From contig JAZTYO010000019.1 in NCBI GenBank assembly GCA_045636945.1, positions 1-64,000 of the forward strand: 64,000 bases of DNA, read 5' to 3'. Position 1 is the first letter of the stretch, and every line of letters starts with the position of its first letter. The notes under the pieces were generated by a model. The model made no database searches. It saw only the letters and a list, made by a program, of their open reading frames with translations, and was not told the DNA's origin. The position numbers were made by a program, and so were the translations under genes. The DNA is from UMGS172 sp045636945. Its GTDB lineage: Bacteria > Bacillota > Clostridia > Oscillospirales > Acutalibacteraceae. This document shows, piece after piece, positions 1 through 9,694 of this stretch.

Positions 1-47
1 ATGGATATACCTGCATGGGATCTGCCCTTGGCTGAAAAGATACGAGA

Positions 48-257
48 ATGTCAAGACGTGGTAATCCGTATGACAATGCTTTAGCAGAAAATTTCTTCTC
101 AATTCTCAAAACAGAGTGCATTTACCGAGTAAAACTTCAGACCTATGATGAGGCTCGCCTCATCATAGGTGAGTACATCCATTTCTACAATCATCAACGT
201 ATACAACTTAAAACAAAACTGACTCCGCTTGAAAAACGAAGTCAGTATGTCGCTTAA
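48..257 (+). pseudogene. IS3-family transposase (OrfB), C-terminal fragment
   Basis: The 69 visible codons carry the end of an rve/DDE integrase core: MSRRGNPYDNA, then AENFF with the last catalytic Glu, and the FYNHQRIQLKTKLTP tail typical of IS3 OrfB. Upstream in the same frame there is a TGA at 33-35. The residues just before MSRRGN do not match the family, while a family-like LAEK appears in another frame, so a frameshift or small deletion is likely. I call it a broken gene, but only about 30 bases upstream are visible, so the full coding state cannot be settled here. Confidence 0.65.
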
Positions 258-294
258 AATTTAATATTTGTTACCATAAGAGGCTTTTTTGTGC

Positions 295-319
295 TGTCCG
301 CACAAATTGGGGCAGTTCA
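295..319 (+). repeat. Right terminal inverted repeat of the IS3-type element
   Basis: The 25 bases end in GGGGCAGTTCA and begin TGTCCGCAC. Read on the other strand this is TGAACTGCCCC..., the form seen at ends of many IS3-group elements. It lies 38 bases past the transposase stop. The matching left end is outside the window. Confidence 0.6.
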
Positions 320-409
320 ATAGTGTCATTTCGGGATGCTTTTTAATTATATTGTGGTCATTTTGGCAGGGTCAAGCTCATAAACAAAGGTGCCGTGCAC
401 ATCATTGCG

Positions 410-1786
410 TTAATCTTCTTCGCTTTTAGCCTCAGCCTCGTCGTCCTCGACAGGCTCGGGCAGACGCTCAACTAGAATACGGACGATTCTTCGCTCATCC
501 ATTTCTTCAACGGTGAACGAGAAGCCTTCATATTCTACGGTCGGATGCTCGTCGGCATCGGGAATTCTTCCTAAAACCGACATAATATATCCTGCAATGG
601 TATCATATTCACCTTCGGGAAACTCGATATCAAGTAGCTCTTCAACGTCGGTTATGGCCGAGATGCCATCAATGTTGAAAACGTCCTCATTTATCTGCTC
701 GATTTCCTCATCTTCGTCGTCAAACTCGTCCTGAATGTTGCCGACGATGGACTCGATAAGGTCCTCAACAGTAACGATACCTGCAACACCGCCGTATTCG
801 TCCGAAACAATAACCATCTGCAGGTGCTTTTCGGTCATTTCGGTGAACAGGTCACGGCATTTCTTGGATTCGGGGATAAACATAGCCTCACGCATAAGGT
901 CGGAAGGCTTCAAATCCTTCGGAATCTCAGTGCCGATGTATTTCAAAAGGTCTTTAACGTAAAGAACACCCTTTATGTTGTCCAACTCATCCTCATAAAC
1001 GGGAATTCTCGAGCAACCGGCATCAATAGCCTTGGCGATAACCTCCGAAAGGTGCTCGTCGGTTTCGACGGCCGTAAGGTATGTGCGGTGGGTCATAACC
1101 TCACCAGCGGTAAGATCTCCGAACTCGAAAATGTTGTTTATCATTTCCTTTTCGATTTCCTCAAGAACACCGGTTTCTTCACCCTCGTCAAGGATTGAGA
1201 GAATTTCGTCTTCGGTTACGGGTGCTTCGTCTATATGAGGGTCTCCGCCGAAGATTTTAACAAGGAGTCTTGCAATGCCCGAGGTGATAAGTGTTACGGG
1301 GAGCAACAATGCCTTGAAAAATCTCAACATACCTGCCATCGCGAATGCAACCGAATCGGCATTCTGCTTGCCGATACGTCTCGGAAGCATAAATCCGATT
1401 ATTGAGAAAACGGCAGCCGCAACAAGCACGATTACAAAAGAGGGAAGAGCAACCTTCAAAAGCCAACCGTTACCCTCGTAGCCTGAAGGCAAAAGTCCGT
1501 TTACGGCATATTTCGGCAACTGCCACAAAAGAGCACTGCCTGCCGATACCATTGAGCAGATTGAGGTGTACATACTTTGGGTGTCGGAGGGTTTGGGTCG
1601 GCGGTCAATAAGCTTGGCCAGCTTTTGAGCCTTTTTGTCGCCGTCATCAGCCATATCGTGAAGCTTCTTTTCACTAACTTCGCGCAAGGCCGATGTGCCC
1701 ATAGTCACCAGCATACAAACGATGGTGGAAACAACGTATAAAAGGATAAAGATAATAGTGTTGGGATCAGGTTCAGGGTCGTCCAT
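410..1786 (-). CDS. CNNM/CorC-family membrane protein with CBS pair (hemolysin-like)
   Basis: A 458-residue membrane protein of the HlyC/CorC (CNNM) family, linked to divalent cation (Mg2+/Co2+) transport. Order: N-terminal hydrophobic segment (IIFILLYVVSTIVCML), a DUF21-like region with further membrane helices, a tandem CBS module beginning near VMTHRTYLTAVE and continuing to EYGGVAGIVTVEDLIE, then a CorC/HlyC C-terminal domain (DGISAITDVEELL). The C-terminus is acidic. The ATG at 1786 is chosen over an upstream TTG at 1891 because GGAG lies upstream of it and the first 35 codons of the longer frame do not resemble the family. It stands alone, diverging from the ABC cassette at 2069. Transported ion is not determined by the sequence. 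Confidence 0.85.
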   Translation of the reverse strand: MDDPEPDPNTIIFILLYVVSTIVCMLVTMGTSALREVSEKKLHDMADDGDKKAQKLAKLIDRRPKPSDTQSMYTSICSMVSAGSALLWQLPKYAVNGLLPSGYEGNGWLLKVALPSFVIVLVAAAVFSIIGFMLPRRIGKQNADSVAFAMAGMLRFFKALLLPVTLITSGIARLLVKIFGGDPHIDEAPVTEDEILSILDEGEETGVLEEIEKEMINNIFEFGDLTAGEVMTHRTYLTAVETDEHLSEVIAKAIDAGCSRIPVYEDELDNIKGVLYVKDLLKYIGTEIPKDLKPSDLMREAMFIPESKKCRDLFTEMTEKHLQMVIVSDEYGGVAGIVTVEDLIESIVGNIQDEFDDEDEEIEQINEDVFNIDGISAITDVEELLDIEFPEGEYDTIAGYIMSVLGRIPDADEHPTVEYEGFSFTVEEMDERRIVRILVERLPEPVEDDEAEAKSEED

Positions 1787-1838
1787 TTTAGATAAAACTC
1801 TCCAATTCAATAATTTGGGAACACAAATTTCCAAATAT

Positions 1839-1867
1839 ATAATACTTACAAATATGCCTGTTGTCAA
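1839..1867 (-). promoter_or_regulatory. Sigma-A promoter for the CNNM/CorC gene
   Basis: Minus strand: TTGACA (1862-1867), 17-base spacer, TATTAT (1839-1844). It lies about 50 bases before the ATG at 1786. The upstream alternative start at 1891 would precede this promoter, which supports the shorter protein. Confidence 0.6.
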
Positions 1868-2068
1868 TATATTTGTTGAATTTGGGGACAAAGTTGCGTT
1901 TGTGTCTTAAAAAATAGTGTTATTTTGCAAGAAATGTCTTTATTATTTCAAAGTTTTATGGTACAATTACTTTGTGTTTCTGTCGATTGTTAATCGAATG
2001 TTTACACATTGATACTGTAAGAATGTTAAAATATCTGTGTGTCAAAATAAATTATTGGAGGAATCGTT

Positions 2069-3106
2069 ATGATTCAAGTCTCGAACCTGTCCAAAAAATA
2101 CGGTTCGCACGTAGCGGTAGACAACGTAAGCTTCACCGTCAACGATGGCGAGATTCTCGGTTTTTTGGGACCGAACGGTGCAGGTAAAAGTACCACTATG
2201 AACATTGTTACGGGTTACCTTTCGGCAACCTCGGGAACTGTATCCATCGACGGATACGACATACTCGAAAATCCTAATGAAGCCAAGATGCGTATAGGCT
2301 ATCTCCCTGAGCAACCGCCTCTTTACATAGATATGACGGTTAAGGAGTACCTGTATTTTATTTATGACCTCAAGAAGGTTAAATTCCCCAAGGCTCCCCA
2401 CATCGATGAAATTTGCCGTCTTGTTAAGATCGACCATGTTAAGGAAAGGCTTATCAAAAACCTCTCCAAAGGTTATCGTCAGCGTGTGGGCATTGCTCAG
2501 GCCTTGGTCGGCAACCCTGATGTACTGATTCTGGACGAGCCCACCGTAGGTCTTGACCCCAAGCAGATTATCGAGATAAGAACCCTTATAACCGAGCTTG
2601 GTAAAAACCATACCGTTATTTTGAGTTCCCATATTCTGTCCGAGATTCAGGCTGTTTGTGAGCGAGTAATCGTTATCAACCACGGTAAGCTTGTTGCCGA
2701 CGATACCCCTGCTAACCTTTCTAAGGCTTTGTCGGACGACCATACTCTCACCGTTCGTGTCGGCGGTCCCAGAACCGACGTCCTCAAACTTCTCTCAACC
2801 ATCGCAGGTGTAAAGAATGTCACCTGTATCGGTATGCAGGAGACCAACTCAAACGACTTTATTATTGAGCCTGACGGTTTGACCGACGTTCGCCGTTCTA
2901 TTTTTGCCCGTCTTGCAGAACGCAAGTGGCCTATTCTTCTTATGCAGTCTAACGAGCTCACTCTCGAGCAGATATTCCTTAGACTGACCGAGATGACCGA
3001 ACCCGAACAGAAAAAGATTTTTAGCAACAAGCAGAACAAAAAAGAGTCAGAGTTGGTTGAAGTAACTGCCGAGGAAATTGTTGTTGAGAAAGGGGAGAAT
3101 AACTGA
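2069..3106 (+). CDS. ABC transporter ATP-binding protein (GldA-like)
   Basis: The 345-residue ATPase subunit of an ABC-2 type exporter. Walker A GPNGAGKST at residues 34-42, signature LSKGYRQRVGIAQAL, Walker B VLILDEP and a switch His in SSHILSE are all present. A C-terminal domain of about 110 residues follows the ATPase core and ends in a charged tail. GGAGG lies 8 bases before the ATG. It overlaps the next gene by one base (TGATG). With the permease, GldG-like and DUF4340 genes it forms a cassette like those called gliding or secretion ABC systems in Bacteroidota; in Clostridia the substrate is unknown. A possible promoter is TTTATT (1939) - 17 - TACAAT (1962), a modest match. Confidence 0.85.
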   Translation: MIQVSNLSKKYGSHVAVDNVSFTVNDGEILGFLGPNGAGKSTTMNIVTGYLSATSGTVSIDGYDILENPNEAKMRIGYLPEQPPLYIDMTVKEYLYFIYDLKKVKFPKAPHIDEICRLVKIDHVKERLIKNLSKGYRQRVGIAQALVGNPDVLILDEPTVGLDPKQIIEIRTLITELGKNHTVILSSHILSEIQAVCERVIVINHGKLVADDTPANLSKALSDDHTLTVRVGGPRTDVLKLLSTIAGVKNVTCIGMQETNSNDFIIEPDGLTDVRRSIFARLAERKWPILLMQSNELTLEQIFLRLTEMTEPEQKKIFSNKQNKKESELVEVTAEEIVVEKGENN

Positions 3107-3816
3107 TGAGTGCTATATTTAAAAGAGAATTCAAGTCATTCTTCATTACTCCGTTAGGATACGTGGTTATGGCTATTATGATGCTGTTCCACGGACTCGC
3201 ATTTACGCAGATGTATGCTTACGGAAATCCCGATATTGGCTACGTTTTCGGCAGCACCTTTGCTTTTGTTGCAATTTACGTTCTTATCCCTATCCTCACC
3301 ATGAGGACCATGAGTGACGACCGACGTCAGAAGACCGACCAGGTTTTGTTGACCTCTCCCGTCGGATTGTATTCGATAGTTTTTGGTAAATTCTTTGCAA
3401 CCCTTGCAATATTTATGCTCAGCTATGTAATGACCTTTGTTTTTCAGGTAATTGTTGCTTTTCAGGATGTCAGCATCAACTGGTTGCTCTATATAGGAAA
3501 CGTTTTAGGTGTATTCCTTATGGGAGCAGCACTTATCGCTTTAGGCATATTTGTTTCATCCTTGACCGAAAGTCAGGTTATTTCGGTTGTAATCAGTTTT
3601 GCGACATCGCTTGTATTGGCAATGATGGATACAGTTGCTGCAATGGTCAATACTCCCGCCATAACAAAAATTGTTGAGAAGATATCCTTTATTGGCCGTT
3701 ACAATACCTTCTGCAACGGTATAATTGATTATTCCAACATTGTTTTCTTTGTCGGCTTTGCCGCAGTATTTATCTTCCTTACCGTGCGCGTACTTGACAA
3801 GCGCCGTTACTCTTAA
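3106..3816 (+). CDS. ABC-2 type transporter permease (GldF-like)
   Basis: A 236-residue integral membrane protein with about six hydrophobic segments, starting MSAIFKREFKSFFITPLGYV, the typical opening of ABC-2 permeases that follow a GldA-type ATPase. The MRTMSDDRRQKTDQVLLTSP segment between the second and third helices is a family hallmark. It starts on the last base of the ATPase gene, so translation is probably coupled, and it ends 18 bases before the next gene. It would form the membrane channel powered by the ATPase. The cargo cannot be told from the sequence. Confidence 0.85.
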   Translation: MSAIFKREFKSFFITPLGYVVMAIMMLFHGLAFTQMYAYGNPDIGYVFGSTFAFVAIYVLIPILTMRTMSDDRRQKTDQVLLTSPVGLYSIVFGKFFATLAIFMLSYVMTFVFQVIVAFQDVSINWLLYIGNVLGVFLMGAALIALGIFVSSLTESQVISVVISFATSLVLAMMDTVAAMVNTPAITKIVEKISFIGRYNTFCNGIIDYSNIVFFVGFAAVFIFLTVRVLDKRRYS

Positions 3817-3834
3817 TGAAAGGGGTGCTTTAAA

Positions 3835-5760
3835 ATGTTTAAATCTAAAGATAATTCAACAAAGCCCTCTATTGCCAAGGGTAACACCGGTATGATTTTG
3901 CTGATTTTTGGTGCAGCATTGCTCATTGCTCAGCTTGTGAAGTATTTTATCAGCTTTGTAATTTTGGATGGCAAGTTTATAAACACTGCATCCATATCAA
4001 AGATAATCCTTTCGGTATGTGGCAATCTTCTGCCTCTTACTGTCGGTATTGTACTTGCTGTTGCAGGAATTTTCCTTTACAAGAAGAACAAAGGCGAAAG
4101 CACCGTCGCAGTCAAGCGTAATATTTATGCTTCGTTCCTGTCGGTAATTTTTATTATCGCTGTTATTCTTGTGGTTGCCTTGTCAACTACATTGGCACAG
4201 AAGTATCCTTTGGATATTGACCTTACCGCCAACAAACAGCACTCGATAAGCAACGATAACTTTGAGTATATCAGCGGCATTGACGAAACCATCAAGATTT
4301 ACGTTACTGCAACCGAGGATCAGTACAAAAGTATCACAAGAACCAAAGATGACATTGCTTATGTAGCTGCTTCCAAGCACATCATTGATTACAATTCTGA
4401 CAACGCGGTATATTACAACCAAACTGTCGAGCTTTTGAAGAAATATGATGATTATAATGATAATATTACCGTAACTTTTCTAGATGTTTACGACAGTAAG
4501 ACCCGTGAAATCACCGGTGACTTTGATGATTTTGCATGGAGTACAGGTGACATTTTGGTTGAGAGCACCTTTAAGCTTAACGGTAAGGACGTAACCCGTC
4601 GTACCGTCGTTCCGTTTATTGAGACATATACCTTGGAGGATAAATCGGGCTATGCCACAGAAATTGCCAAGAGCCCCGAAATGTACGAGATGTACGGTTA
4701 TTCTGCTAAGGCAGGCTACGGCTACGGCTACTTTATTACCGAAAACAACGTTGAGTATATGATGTCGGCAGCACTTTATAAGGTGACCTCTCCTGATACT
4801 CCGTTATTCCTTGTTCCTACTTCTGTCAGTGATAATAAGAGTGTATCTTCTGCTTTGCAGAAGGTTCTCGAGGTCAACAACTTTGCCATTGAGTACAATG
4901 ATGCACTTCTCTCGACACTCCTTGCAGAAGATAATTATAACAAGTATGCAGGTATCATTCTTTCCAACTGTAAGTCTGATATTTCGAGTGCCGACCGCGC
5001 CCTTATTGAAAAGTTCCTTGACAATAAGGGTATGAAGGGCAAATCGCTTTACTATTTCGCAGGTACTAACGCATTCGGTCTCACCAATCTCAACGGTCTG
5101 CTTGGTGACTGGGGTATTGGCTTTGCTGACGGTTTTATGTATGAAACTGATGCTAACTATCATCAGACGGGCAATCCTACCACACTTGTACTCGAAAGCT
5201 CAAAATCTGAATTTACCGAGAGCTCTGATGCACTTAACCGCTATTTTGCAGGTAGTAACCTTGTAAATATGAGGGTGCTTTATCAGACCAACACCTCGGC
5301 AACCCATACACGTGAGACCACTGTACTTATGGCTACCGCAAGTCTTGGCCAGACGGCAATTATGCCCAGCGGTGAGAAGGTTGACGAGTGGAAGGCTCCT
5401 ACCGACCCCGATTTGTTGGATAAACGAATTGCTGCTGTACTTTGCGAGGATGCCGATGCCGTTGACGGCAAGTTTGTATCTAGCTACGTTGTAGCCTTTG
5501 CATCATCGGAAATTATCAGTGAGACCTATAACACAGATACCTTTGGCAACCTTAACCTTGTACTTGATACCTTCAATCAGGTAACAGGCAATGCCGATGC
5601 TCCTTTCACCTTCGTTCCCAAGAAGATAGAAACCACCAACTTCTATGCAGATGTTACCGAGGGCGAGGTCAAGGCTATCCGTTGGATATTCGTTGTTGCT
5701 GTTCCCATAATCGTATTCGGCCTCGGAATCTTTGTATGGATTTGGAGAAAGAGAAAATGA
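3835..5760 (+). CDS. GldG-like ABC transporter accessory protein
   Basis: A 641-residue protein with N-terminal hydrophobic helices (about residues 18-45, 60-85 and 98-122), a large extracytoplasmic region, and a C-terminal helix (IFVVAVPIIVFGLGIFVWIW) ending in basic residues. The soluble part carries the pattern of the GldG/ABC-type uncharacterised family: YPLDIDLTANKQHSIS just after the membrane segment, then KIYVTATEDQYK. In other bacteria this protein sits between the permease and a DUF4340 protein, as here. AAAGGGG precedes the ATG. It overlaps the next gene by 4 bases (ATGA). The role is presumed export or assembly at the cell surface; no enzymatic motif was seen. Confidence 0.75.
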   Translation: MFKSKDNSTKPSIAKGNTGMILLIFGAALLIAQLVKYFISFVILDGKFINTASISKIILSVCGNLLPLTVGIVLAVAGIFLYKKNKGESTVAVKRNIYASFLSVIFIIAVILVVALSTTLAQKYPLDIDLTANKQHSISNDNFEYISGIDETIKIYVTATEDQYKSITRTKDDIAYVAASKHIIDYNSDNAVYYNQTVELLKKYDDYNDNITVTFLDVYDSKTREITGDFDDFAWSTGDILVESTFKLNGKDVTRRTVVPFIETYTLEDKSGYATEIAKSPEMYEMYGYSAKAGYGYGYFITENNVEYMMSAALYKVTSPDTPLFLVPTSVSDNKSVSSALQKVLEVNNFAIEYNDALLSTLLAEDNYNKYAGIILSNCKSDISSADRALIEKFLDNKGMKGKSLYYFAGTNAFGLTNLNGLLGDWGIGFADGFMYETDANYHQTGNPTTLVLESSKSEFTESSDALNRYFAGSNLVNMRVLYQTNTSATHTRETTVLMATASLGQTAIMPSGEKVDEWKAPTDPDLLDKRIAAVLCEDADAVDGKFVSSYVVAFASSEIISETYNTDTFGNLNLVLDTFNQVTGNADAPFTFVPKKIETTNFYADVTEGEVKAIRWIFVVAVPIIVFGLGIFVWIWRKRK

Positions 5761-7592
5761 GTTTAAATCCTGATAACAAAAACAAAGACAGTGTTGAGGA
5801 ACAGGTAACTGCTCCAGACACCGAAAATAAGGTTGACAAACCCGAAGAAAAGATTGAGTCGACCATATTCCAAAAGCACGTTTATGACACCAAGAAACCC
5901 ATACAGAACGGTAGTAAGAAGAGAATCGTCATTGCTATCGTTTCGGTTGTGCTTTGTATTGCTCTCGGTGTCGGTGCATTTACGCTTCCTAAAATTTTGG
6001 GAGATGACACCGATGCCACCTCGTCGACTCAGTCTACCGTCGATGAATCGACCATAACCGTCCTCAAAAAGGCCGACATCCTCAAGGATGCCGAAATTGA
6101 GATAGACGGCAAGAAGGCGTTGGTTGATACCAATATCGCATCGGTCTATTTTGTCAACGGCTATGAAGAGTTTACCGTACGTTCCGAATTTGTAAAGAAG
6201 CAGGCAACCGACAAAGCAACATCTTCCAATACTTCGTCTGCATCCTCTACAACGTCCACCTCGTCGGCAACATCTTCGGACACATCCTCGTCCAACAAAA
6301 AGGAATATGACTACGAAACCGTTTGGTCGGTCGACGGAATCGACAAGAAAAAGACCGAATCGGATGCTATTCTCGATAAGATAGAGGCTTGCCTTAATAT
6401 CAAGGCTGTCCGTGAGATGAAAAACAACTTTGATTCGGTCGAAGAATATCAAAAGCACTATGGTATGACAGATAAGCTTACGGCAGGCATTGTTGTAACT
6501 TTTAATGACGGTACCGAAAAGCTGACCATAAGCGTCGGTGCTGCGTTGGCAACCTATGATTCGTATTATCTTATGACCAGTCTCGGCGACACGGTTTATG
6601 CAGTAGATGATGACTATGCCAACAATTTCTTCTGCTCTACCAAGGAGTTTGCCGACCCCACCGTTATCAAAAAGCTTGAAAAGACCAAGGACAACGAGAA
6701 ATACTTTAATGCTAACGGACAACTCGCACGTTTTGACAAGATTAAAATTTACGGTGACGTTTTCGGCGGTAAGGTTTATGAGTTCAAGATGAGCACCGGT
6801 GTTTCAGCCGATTATATGCCTTATCAGATGACTGCTCCGTATAACCGTCCCGCTTCGGATGCTTTCCTTGCCGAGATACTCGGTCTTGCTCAAGACGGAC
6901 TTGATGCTTCGGCGCTTTACAGCTATAAGGTTACAGACAAGGATATTGAGGAATGCGGACTTGAAAAGCCCAAGGGCATAATCGAGCTTACCGTCGGCGA
7001 TTATAAGTTTAAGCTGACTATCGGCGGTGCGCGTAACGACGGTACCGAGAGCCTTGCCGCAATGGTTGATGGCAATGATATGGTGTTCGGTATCGACCAG
7101 CAGGACCTCGCATTTATCATTAACGCTTCGAACAACGAAACGGTTATGTTTAACTCAAACTTCATACTTGAGGAAATATACAAAATCAAGAGCTATGATA
7201 TTAAAATAGGCTCAAAAACCTATTCGTTTGACCTTAAACACACACCCAGAGCCTCCGATTCAAAGGTTATCGATACCGAGGTCAAGCTTGGAAGCACGGT
7301 TATGAATCCTGATTATTTCAAGCGAATTTACGGACGTGTGCTTATGCTCACCTTGGTTGAGTATGTAACCGAGGCCGAAAAGACCGAGCCTGTGCTGACT
7401 ACTACCTTCCATTTCATAGGTGATAGCAAGCCGAGAGTGGTTGAATTTACGGCAACACCCGATGACATATACCACTATACTGCTTGGGTTGATGGCACAC
7501 CGCTTGGTGAGGTACTGAAGTCCAGTGTTGACGACATTCTTAATTGTGTCGACCTTTATCTCGACGGCAAAGAAGTCCCCGACACGTGGTAA
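5757..7592 (+). CDS. DUF4340 domain-containing membrane-anchored protein
   Basis: A 611-residue protein with a short cytoplasmic N-terminus, one membrane helix (IVIAIVSVVLCIALGVGAF), and a long extracytoplasmic part. A Ser/Thr-rich linker near residues 150-180 separates an N-terminal region from repeated DUF4340-like beta modules (for example YKVTDKDIEECGLEKPKG). The start is the ATG in the ATGA overlap with the GldG-like gene; a longer frame from 5682 would lie inside that gene and lacks its own ribosome site. It is the last member of the cassette and is followed by a terminator. DUF4340 proteins commonly accompany GldG; function unknown. Confidence 0.75.
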   Translation: MSLNPDNKNKDSVEEQVTAPDTENKVDKPEEKIESTIFQKHVYDTKKPIQNGSKKRIVIAIVSVVLCIALGVGAFTLPKILGDDTDATSSTQSTVDESTITVLKKADILKDAEIEIDGKKALVDTNIASVYFVNGYEEFTVRSEFVKKQATDKATSSNTSSASSTTSTSSATSSDTSSSNKKEYDYETVWSVDGIDKKKTESDAILDKIEACLNIKAVREMKNNFDSVEEYQKHYGMTDKLTAGIVVTFNDGTEKLTISVGAALATYDSYYLMTSLGDTVYAVDDDYANNFFCSTKEFADPTVIKKLEKTKDNEKYFNANGQLARFDKIKIYGDVFGGKVYEFKMSTGVSADYMPYQMTAPYNRPASDAFLAEILGLAQDGLDASALYSYKVTDKDIEECGLEKPKGIIELTVGDYKFKLTIGGARNDGTESLAAMVDGNDMVFGIDQQDLAFIINASNNETVMFNSNFILEEIYKIKSYDIKIGSKTYSFDLKHTPRASDSKVIDTEVKLGSTVMNPDYFKRIYGRVLMLTLVEYVTEAEKTEPVLTTTFHFIGDSKPRVVEFTATPDDIYHYTAWVDGTPLGEVLKSSVDDILNCVDLYLDGKEVPDTW

Positions 7593-7622
7593 ACTAAACA
7601 AAACAAACGCCAAACAAAAAGC

Positions 7623-7647
7623 TCCAACCGAAACGGTTGGATCTTTT
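7623..7647 (+). terminator. Rho-independent terminator after the Gld-like cassette
   Basis: The stem CCAACCG/CGGTTGG (7624-7640) has a 3-base loop and is followed by ATCTTTTT. It lies 30 bases after the DUF4340 stop and just before the convergent sulfatase gene. Confidence 0.75.
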
Positions 7648-7660
7648 TGTATTGACTTTT

Positions 7661-9670
7661 TTACTTCTTGAACAAGTAGCCGTAATAATCGGTTTCGATT
7701 ATTCCTGCAGCCATCTTGAATTTATTGTTTACTATGCTGCGTACGTTTTTGATGTACTGCTCTTTTTGCTCTTCCGATTCAAAGGACATGCCCTCGTGAA
7801 GCGTGAATTCCTTTTTGCCTGCATCGTACTTGCCCATACTTGTTATGAACGAACGATCGAGGAACTGAACTACACATTCCGAGGTTGACATAATGTCGGT
7901 ACCTATAAGCAATCTTGAATCGTACTCGAAGCCGAACAGATTGAGAATAGTGGGCAGAATGTCAATAGCCGAGCAATTCTTGTTGACTGTGGGTGCATCC
8001 TTAGTGCCCTGGCAATAAAGGATAAAACTGCTCTTATATAACTCAAAGGTGGTGTCAACGTCGTGACCCAAAAGCTCACGCCATACGGCATATTTGTCAC
8101 CGCCCGTGTTATCCTCAAGACCGTAAGGATAATGGTCGGGGGTAATGGCGATGACCGTCTTGTCGGCAACACCGGCCTCATTCAGCTTCTTCAAAAGTTC
8201 TTCCATAGCACGGTCCAGCTCGATATTGCAGGCATAGTAGGCCTTAAGTGTATCCGAGCAATCGAGGTGCTTTACAAGGTCGCGGTTTTTAGACGACATT
8301 GAGTTGCCCGAGAAGCTGTACTGCAAATGTCCACTGACCGTCATATAGTATGCGTGGAAAGGCTTGTCGTCCGAAAGATAATCCTTGGTCGAGCCTGCAA
8401 TCATTTCAAGGTCGGATTCGGGCCAACGCTTTTTAACGTATTCCTCAATACCTGTTCCCATACCGATGTACTTGTAGCCCATATTGGGATGTGATACGTC
8501 ACGACGGTAGTAGTCGTGGGTGTGGTTGTGGTAGGCAAATGTTTTATCAACGCCGATGCTTTGGAACATATTTCCCAAGGTGAACGGCATATAGTTAGAA
8601 CCGGAACGGTAAAAGCTCCAAACACCCGACTTAGGCAAAAGGCCTGTACAGGCGGCATACTCGCCGTCGGAGGTTGAAACGCCCCAGATAGGAGTATAGA
8701 AATTGGTAAACTTAAAGCCTTCCTGACTCATTTTATATAGGGTAGGGGTAAGCTCGGGATCGATAGCATAGGGTGAAAAGCCTTCGGCGGTAATGGTTAT
8801 AAGGTTGTAGCCCTTATACATTCCGGTATATTGGTTTTTCAAGGTTGGCTCTTTGGCCGAAAAGTAGTTATTAAGGTTTTTGATAGCCGTTTTGGGATCC
8901 TCGGCAGTCAAGGCTTCAAAGTCGATATCCATCACGTTGGGTGAGGTGTCGATTGGCTTTTCAGGGTCTACGTCCTCAACAGGAGGCACTACAACGTTGA
9001 TGATAGGAGCTTCGTCCTCAAAATCGGTATCCTGCTCAATTCCGAAAACGTTATACTTAATATCAAGCACCTCAGAACGGAGAAGACCAAACTTGCCGAC
9101 CGAAAGGTTCATATCGGCTTCAAGTGAAGAAAGGTGACCTGAAAGCGAGATTATCAGAACGGCGCAAAGATGGATGCAAAGCATTGCAGCGGCACCAAGA
9201 CCGATGTTAATCCACTTGATTCGGCGGTAACGGATGTTGTTTTTGCCGAACATATAGTAAAAGACAATAGGTATAAGCAACAGCATCAAAGCAGGAATAG
9301 AGCTTGCGATGGCTCTGAGTGTGTTACCCAGCATTCCTTCGCCCGTAATCTGACCTGCACCGCCTGCAAACAGCGAATATATTATGAAATAACTGCCGAA
9401 GAAACGGTGGTAGACGATTTGTGCTGCATAAAGCAGGAACAAAAAGGTCAGTACCGATGCCGTTACTATTTTGGCGGTACGGGGTTTAAGCCTTGAACAG
9501 ATGCAGGACATCAGAAGTGACGGAACGATTGAAAAAATCGGCACTATCAAAAGACCTATGTCAAAAAATCTGTCACAGGTAAAGGCCTTGAGCATCAACT
9601 CCATATAAACAATGGTCAAATACACAAAAAGAGTTGTATTAAACCTGAAATCTCTGAAAAATCTTTTCAT
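7661..9670 (-). CDS. LTA-synthase-like sulfatase-fold membrane enzyme
   Basis: A 669-residue protein of the alkaline-phosphatase/sulfatase superfamily, LtaS-like. About five membrane helices fill the first 210 residues, followed by an extracellular sulfatase domain. The candidate nucleophile Thr lies in GVSTSDGEY and a metal-binding Asp-His in ITPDHYPYG. Relatives transfer glycerol-phosphate or other phospho-groups onto surface polymers; the substrate here is unproven. The ATG at 9670 is chosen because GGTGAT lies 3-8 bases upstream; in-frame codons further upstream run into the hairpin array. A TTGCAT-17-TATAAT promoter lies about 220 bases upstream, leaving a highly structured leader (see 9695-9900). 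A second, more distant relative is at 32862-35204. Confidence 0.8.
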   Translation of the reverse strand: MKRFFRDFRFNTTLFVYLTIVYMELMLKAFTCDRFFDIGLLIVPIFSIVPSLLMSCICSRLKPRTAKIVTASVLTFLFLLYAAQIVYHRFFGSYFIIYSLFAGGAGQITGEGMLGNTLRAIASSIPALMLLLIPIVFYYMFGKNNIRYRRIKWINIGLGAAAMLCIHLCAVLIISLSGHLSSLEADMNLSVGKFGLLRSEVLDIKYNVFGIEQDTDFEDEAPIINVVVPPVEDVDPEKPIDTSPNVMDIDFEALTAEDPKTAIKNLNNYFSAKEPTLKNQYTGMYKGYNLITITAEGFSPYAIDPELTPTLYKMSQEGFKFTNFYTPIWGVSTSDGEYAACTGLLPKSGVWSFYRSGSNYMPFTLGNMFQSIGVDKTFAYHNHTHDYYRRDVSHPNMGYKYIGMGTGIEEYVKKRWPESDLEMIAGSTKDYLSDDKPFHAYYMTVSGHLQYSFSGNSMSSKNRDLVKHLDCSDTLKAYYACNIELDRAMEELLKKLNEAGVADKTVIAITPDHYPYGLEDNTGGDKYAVWRELLGHDVDTTFELYKSSFILYCQGTKDAPTVNKNCSAIDILPTILNLFGFEYDSRLLIGTDIMSTSECVVQFLDRSFITSMGKYDAGKKEFTLHEGMSFESEEQKEQYIKNVRSIVNNKFKMAAGIIETDYYGYLFKK

Positions 9671-9694
9671 TTTATCACCCATTTTAAAGAGTCT

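Larger units (their letters stand above)
1..319 (+). mobile_element. 3' remnant of an IS3-family insertion sequence
   Basis: The window opens inside an insertion sequence. It holds the last part of an IS3-type transposase (48-257) and a terminal sequence ending in GGGGCAGTTCA at 319, the usual right-end form of this group (established knowledge of IS3 ends, which finish in CA). The left part lies outside the window. The reading frame is broken near position 33, so the copy looks inactive. No target duplication can be judged with only one end visible. Confidence 0.7.
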
